Assembly (NCBI GenBank): GCA_016647705.1
Contig: CM028330.1
Location: 51,572,897-51,636,896, forward strand
DNA: 64,000 nt
Reading direction: 5' to 3'
DNA from: Eucommia ulmoides
Lineage: Eukaryota > Streptophyta > Magnoliopsida > Garryales > Eucommiaceae
In this document: piece after piece, positions 59,777 to 64,000 of the stretch
Position numbering within the stretch: the first letter of the stretch is position 1
How the letters are laid out: each line of letters opens with the position of its first letter
Notes under the pieces: generated by a model
Told to the model about the DNA's origin: nothing
Seen by the model: the letters and a program-made list of their open reading frames with translations, nothing else
Database searches by the model: none
Made by a program: the position numbers and the translations under genes

Positions 59777-62224
59777 TGTAAGACCCAAATTTTTGCGCGT
59801 GCATAAACATTAGCTATATTTTAGAACATTTAGAAAATAATGAGGTAGATTGTGTTAAATAATATTTATTTTAAAAAAAAATTAGGGGTTAATTCGCAAT
59901 TTTAAAAATATTAATTTTGATTTGGGCTTAAATAATAATCTAAAGAAAAATTTAGGGGGATTTATGTAATTTAAGAATAAATAAATAATAATAATCAATA
60001 ATGGGTAGATGATCTCACTCCACTACCTGTGCCTATATATATACATATCCATACGCATACATGAGAGGGGAGCCACAAAAGAAGAAACAAAACCAGAGCA
60101 CGAGAGAGTAAGTCGGCGGGTGTCCATCCGGTCGGTGGTGTGGTGCAGTCCAATGGTGTGTTTCGATGACGGTGTTGTTCATCCAGTGATCATCGCCAGT
60201 TATTTGGTGAGTGTGTGTTCCTCCGTTTATTTCGGCTCTTGTGTGTATGTTTTGTGTGTTGTCCAGTGGGTGTTCTGTTTTGTCAACGGGGTGTGTGTTG
60301 TATGTGCATCTGACGTTCAGTCGGTATGTGGGGGTCGTCCGATGAGTGTGCTTGTGTGTTCTATGTGTGTGTGTGTGTGTGTGTCGTCATCAATTGTGTG
60401 CGTCGGTTGTCGGACGTTGTGTGTGTATGTGTGTGTGTGTGTGTCGCTTGGTCATCGCTCCGGTGGTGTGTGATCATCGCCGATCGTCTAGTGGGTTGCC
60501 GTGTTCTGTTCGTCATGTGTGTGTGTTGTTGTTTACTGGTAGTGTATGTAATCGGACGTGGGGTGGGCTTTGCGTATATCAATTGTACAGGCGACGGAGT
60601 GTATGGAATGCCGGCGATGTGTTACCGTTCGGTTGTAAGTATGTGTCGCCGGTGGGTTGAGTGTGTGTGTGTTGTGTCGGCCAAACCCAGTAAAATAGAA
60701 ACATGAGAGAGAGAGAGAGAGTCGGCTGAACCAGGAGTAGATACCCAAAATTGAAAAAGAGGGTTGTCGCCACGGCAGTGAGATCCATCGACCAAAACAG
60801 AAAACAGAAGAAGAAGAAGAAGAAGAAAAAAAAAATCAACCTCTCGGCAGGCGAAAAATTCGAAACAGGTTCGCAGGCGCCAGCGTCCCGGTAGGTTTTG
60901 GACTGTGATATTTTTGTAGTGCGAAAATCTAGGCGAGTTTACTGTCTTCTATATAAATTTACAAATTTTATTTTCATATCAATTGTGGAAAAAAAAAAGT
61001 GTTTATTAAAATTGGACGATTTTATGACTTATGTGGATTAAGTAGATTTTAAATGTAGAAGGTGATTTTTGTTCGACTATGCCATAGCTTTGTTCCCGTC
61101 AGGAGGGTATGTCCTGCGGGATGGTTTTGACCTGTTAGGAGGACACATCCTGCAAGTCGTTGATTATTGTTATTGACCTGTTAGGAGTGTCGGTCCTGCA
61201 TGTGATTGATTATTATGACCTGTCAGAAGGGTATGTCCTTCAGGTGGTTGATGATATTATGACCTGTCAGGAGGATTAGTCCTACAGGTGGTTGATTATT
61301 ATGACCTATCAAGAGGATTAGTCCTGCAAATAGTTGATGATATTATGGTCTGTCAAGAGGATTAGTCCTGCAGGTGGTTGATTATTATGACATGTCAGGA
61401 GAATTAGTCCTACAGGTGGTTGTTAATATTATGACATGTCAGGAGGATTAGTCGTGCAGGTGGTTGATTATTATGACCTGTCAGGAGGGTTAGGCTTGCA
61501 GGTGGTTGATTGATCCGTCAAGAGTGTAAATCCTGCGGGTGGTACCCCTACCATTGGGGATAATAAATAACCCTGGCATTGTTAGTCACTTTAATTGGCA
61601 CAGTTGTACAGGTTACGGTACCGTCGTAACTCCCGATCGTGAGGTAAAAACGATCCTATAGCTATTAGGAGAAGATGTGTGGGGTATTTTATTATATGTC
61701 GGAATGTTTGGAATGGTTGATTTAAAATGTTTAGATTGGATATTTTAAATATATTAGTTTATTTTATTGGTGACAGGAAAACTGAATTTCTGTATGGTAC
61801 ATGGTTAGATTATATTATATTTTTGAAACGTAGTGTTTAATACTTATACTTGATCCATAAAATGTTCTTATTATGAAGACAGTACACCGATAAAATATTT
61901 AGTTTCAGCTACGGCAGTTAGGAATGAGTCCACTACTGACACTAGGTAGAGTCCAGAGGTGATGTCATTTTGGAAGTGGGTCGGTCGGATGTGAATCGTT
62001 GAAGGTTCAGGTTTTTTTTTTTTGTGATTATGTTGTGAATATTTGGGACCGGTATATTCCCAAATTTTGAAATGAATAGATATATATTTTTGGAAAAAAA
62101 AATTACACTAGCACATGAATGTATGTATATATGTATGTATGGATATTAATTGATTGATCAGGTAGCGTCATGTCGACGTCATGCCCGGCCTCGGGCGGTG
62201 GGGGCCCAGGGTGGGTGTGTGACA
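59777..62224 (+). mobile_element. 3' LTR of the gypsy element
   Basis: It is 2,448 bp and ends GGGTGTGTGACA. It carries the TATA box CCTATATATATAC near 60031, GT-rich repeats (60360-60460) and the hairpin repeat array (61125-61530). It pairs with 53105-55570. Confidence 0.92.
61125..61530 (+). repeat. ~42 bp tandem hairpin repeats in 3' LTR
   Basis: About ten units match those at 54470-54870 in order and spacing. The divergence between the two arrays is point changes, so the array pre-dates the insertion. Confidence 0.88.
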
Positions 62225-62347
62225 CATCCCTTATTATATTTCTCTTGACCCCTTCTCCCAAGCAATGTGGGATAAAGGGAAAAAATGGAAGACTTTGACA
62301 CTTAGTTTTTTTTAATTAAAAAAATAATAATTCATAATGCTCCAACA
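62225..62347 (-). mobile_element. Family A LTR, outer part (split by gypsy)
   Basis: On the minus strand it starts TGTTGGAGC directly after a polypurine tract (62348-62357) and aligns with the first ~120 bases of the LTR at 3893. The gypsy target duplication CATCC is its left edge. Together with 52327-53104 it makes one LTR of about 900 bp. Confidence 0.85.
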
Positions 62348-62904
62348 ATCCCCCACTTGAATTTTTAAAAATAAATTTTCATCGAGCAGTATAATACAAT
62401 ATAAGATTGAGCATAAGCAAAGGTGTCTGTCGACTTAAACCTTTACATAGTGAAGATGGTTTAGATTATACTAGAGTAACTAGTAGTTTTGAACTCTATC
62501 TCTAACAACATCACACACTCAACCTTATCAAGGTGTAGTCCAAAAGCCCGTGCTTTACGGCTATGTACATGTATCCCAGTATAGTGAATGCTCTAGAGAA
62601 TTTACCCAAAATTCCATAGGAAGCGGCCATACTTCCACATTCATATAGGTGAGTCTATCAAGAGTACTCTTGTAGTTAAGTACTCCATTCCAAATAGAGT
62701 ATAGATTTCATTAAGAGTTAATGAAAACTCAAGCTTCTATTACTTCAGGATATCATGCTTCAATCAACACATGTATGGAATAGAACTCAAAATTATTATT
62801 ATAGCATGATTCTCCTCATATCACTTCATGAGTTATTATTACTTTTTAAACCTATTTCTTGGAATCTCCAGTCTATAGGTTGGGTTTCTCTCACAAGTGA
62901 CTCA

Positions 62905-64000
62905 TCAATCTATGGGCTTGAGTCTCATTCTTTTCGAGGTTTTGTGAACCTTTTCTCGAGCTAATTCTTTCGTTAAAGGATCAGCTAGATTATCATCAGA
63001 CCGTACATGATCCACTCTCACAGCCCCTGTCGAGATATACTCTCTAATAGTGTTGTGTTTGCGACGTATTTGTCGCCTTTTTTCGTTGTAATAACGGTTC
63101 TGAATTTTTGCAATAGTTACGGTACTATCGCAATGGATCAAGACAGCTAGAATCGGTCTCTTCCACAAAAGGGTATCAAAAAATAGGTTTCTTAACCACT
63201 ATGCTTCCTCGCTAGCTTACGCTAGTGAAATCATCTCAGACTCCATAGTAGATTGAGCCAAAATAGTCTGTTTCTTAGATTTTCAAGAAACAACTCCACC
63301 AACTATGCTAAATATATAGCCGCTAATTGCCTTGGAATCATCTGAAAGGGTGTTTCAATCAGCATCGCTATATCCTTCTAGAACAGCAGGAAACTTCTGA
63401 TAATGTAATCTAAGGTTCATAGTTCTTTTTAGATATCTCATAATCATATCAATAGTATGCCAATGCTCAATACTAGGTCTGTTTGTAAATCTGCATAGTA
63501 ATCCCACAACATACGCTATGTCGGGTTTAGTGCAATCAGTGGTATATCGAAGACTGCCTATGATGCTCGCATACTCAGATTGTCTAGTATCGTCAACGTT
63601 GTTCCTGAACAACTTCATACTAGGGTCATATGGAGTACATGCTTGTTTACAATCAAAGTAATTGTATTTCTTTAGAATCTTCTCTATATAATGAAATTGA
63701 TCCAAAGAAATTCTTTATTTTGACCTAGTTATTTTAATTCCAAGAATCACATCTGCTTCACCAAGATTTTTCATGTCAAAATTAGCACATAACATGGATT
63801 TCAATTATTCACGACATGAATATTAGAACAAAAAATCAGCAAGTCATCTACATAAAGCCATATAATAATACAAACATCATTTTCAGATTTATAATAGATG
63901 CATTTGTCACTATCATTCACTTTAAAACCATATGAAATAACAAGATTATCAAATTTCTCATGTCATTGCTTAGGTGTTTGTTTCAAACCATAAAAAGATT
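62905..64000 (-). pseudogene. Copia family A pol (RT to RNase H), broken, runs off window
   Basis: The minus-strand translation parallels the plus-strand frame at about 2250-3335: a YVDDLL block near 63845-63860, then [43 protein letters not shown] and the end with [25 protein letters not shown]. Stops after SDAD and near 63710, and small frameshifts, disable it. The 5' part lies beyond position 64000. Between it and the LTR lies the family A untranslated tail (62357-62904). Confidence 0.9.

Larger units (their letters stand above)
53105..62224 (+). mobile_element. Ty3/gypsy chromovirus (Tekay/Del-like), 9,120 bp
   Basis: The structure is complete: 5' LTR 53105-55570, primer site, gag-pol relic, polypurine tract, 3' LTR 59777-62224. 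LTRs begin TGTAAGACCC and end TGACA. The 5-bp flanks CATTC (53100-53104) and CATCC (62225-62229) agree at 4 of 5, so this is one insertion into the family A copia LTR. The C-terminal chromodomain places it among chromoviruses. Gag is largely deleted and pol is broken, so it is non-autonomous. Confidence 0.93.

Overview
This window is eukaryotic nuclear DNA from a flowering plant, most likely a eudicot with a repeat-rich genome. The evidence is a dense set of plant transposable elements: Ty1/copia elements with tRNA-Met primer sites, a Tekay/Del-like Ty3/gypsy chromovirus with about 2.5 kb LTRs, an RTE-type LINE, a tRNA-derived SINE, and CACTA, Mutator-like, PIF/Harbinger-like and hAT-like DNA elements. 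The rest is very AT-rich. I found no intact host gene, no tRNA or rRNA gene and no CRISPR array. The only recognisable host-derived coding sequence is a broken, intronless copy of MBF1 (multiprotein bridging factor 1) carried inside a CACTA element. Species cannot be assigned.

Layout. 1-4856: right part of a plus-strand copia element (family A) with an uninterrupted gag-pol frame and its 3' LTR. 4857-5561: a dispersed repeat duplicated at 28594-29295. 5680-11097: decayed minus-strand copia element (family B) with two LTRs. 11098-16440: minus-strand copia gag remnant (family C), primer site and two head-to-tail LTR-like blocks. 16607-18046: an AT-rich repeat holding a small Mutator-like element. 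18130-23985: about 5.9 kb of large tandem blocks built from a short AT-rich motif, with Helitron-like 3' hairpins. 24490-31345: two diverged minus-strand LTR-like segments, a tandem hairpin array, and a partial gypsy LTR. 31535-35330: a PIF/Harbinger-like element, an Ogre/Tat-like LTR piece and a DUF4283 (LINE ORF1) relic.

35370-43790: an RTE LINE split by a 5.5 kb CACTA element with a 3-bp target duplication. The CACTA element contains two PIF-like MITEs, one hAT-like element and the MBF1 copy. A copia piece (family E) also interrupts the LINE reverse transcriptase. 43790-50530: an inverted second copy of the 16.6-17.5 kb repeat, split by a 3.0 kb Mutator-like element packed with a 16-bp palindrome and by a 2.9 kb solo gypsy LTR. 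50685-50905: a SINE. 51332-64000: minus-strand family A copia sequence arranged pol-LTR-gag. Its LTR is split by a gypsy element (53105-62224) with both LTRs and a target duplication.

Functionally this is a record of nested insertion and decay. Only the copia frame at the left edge looks able to encode a complete set of retrotransposition enzymes; its gag start and 5' LTR lie outside the window. Coordinates of old repeats are by-eye estimates unless ends and target duplications are cited.
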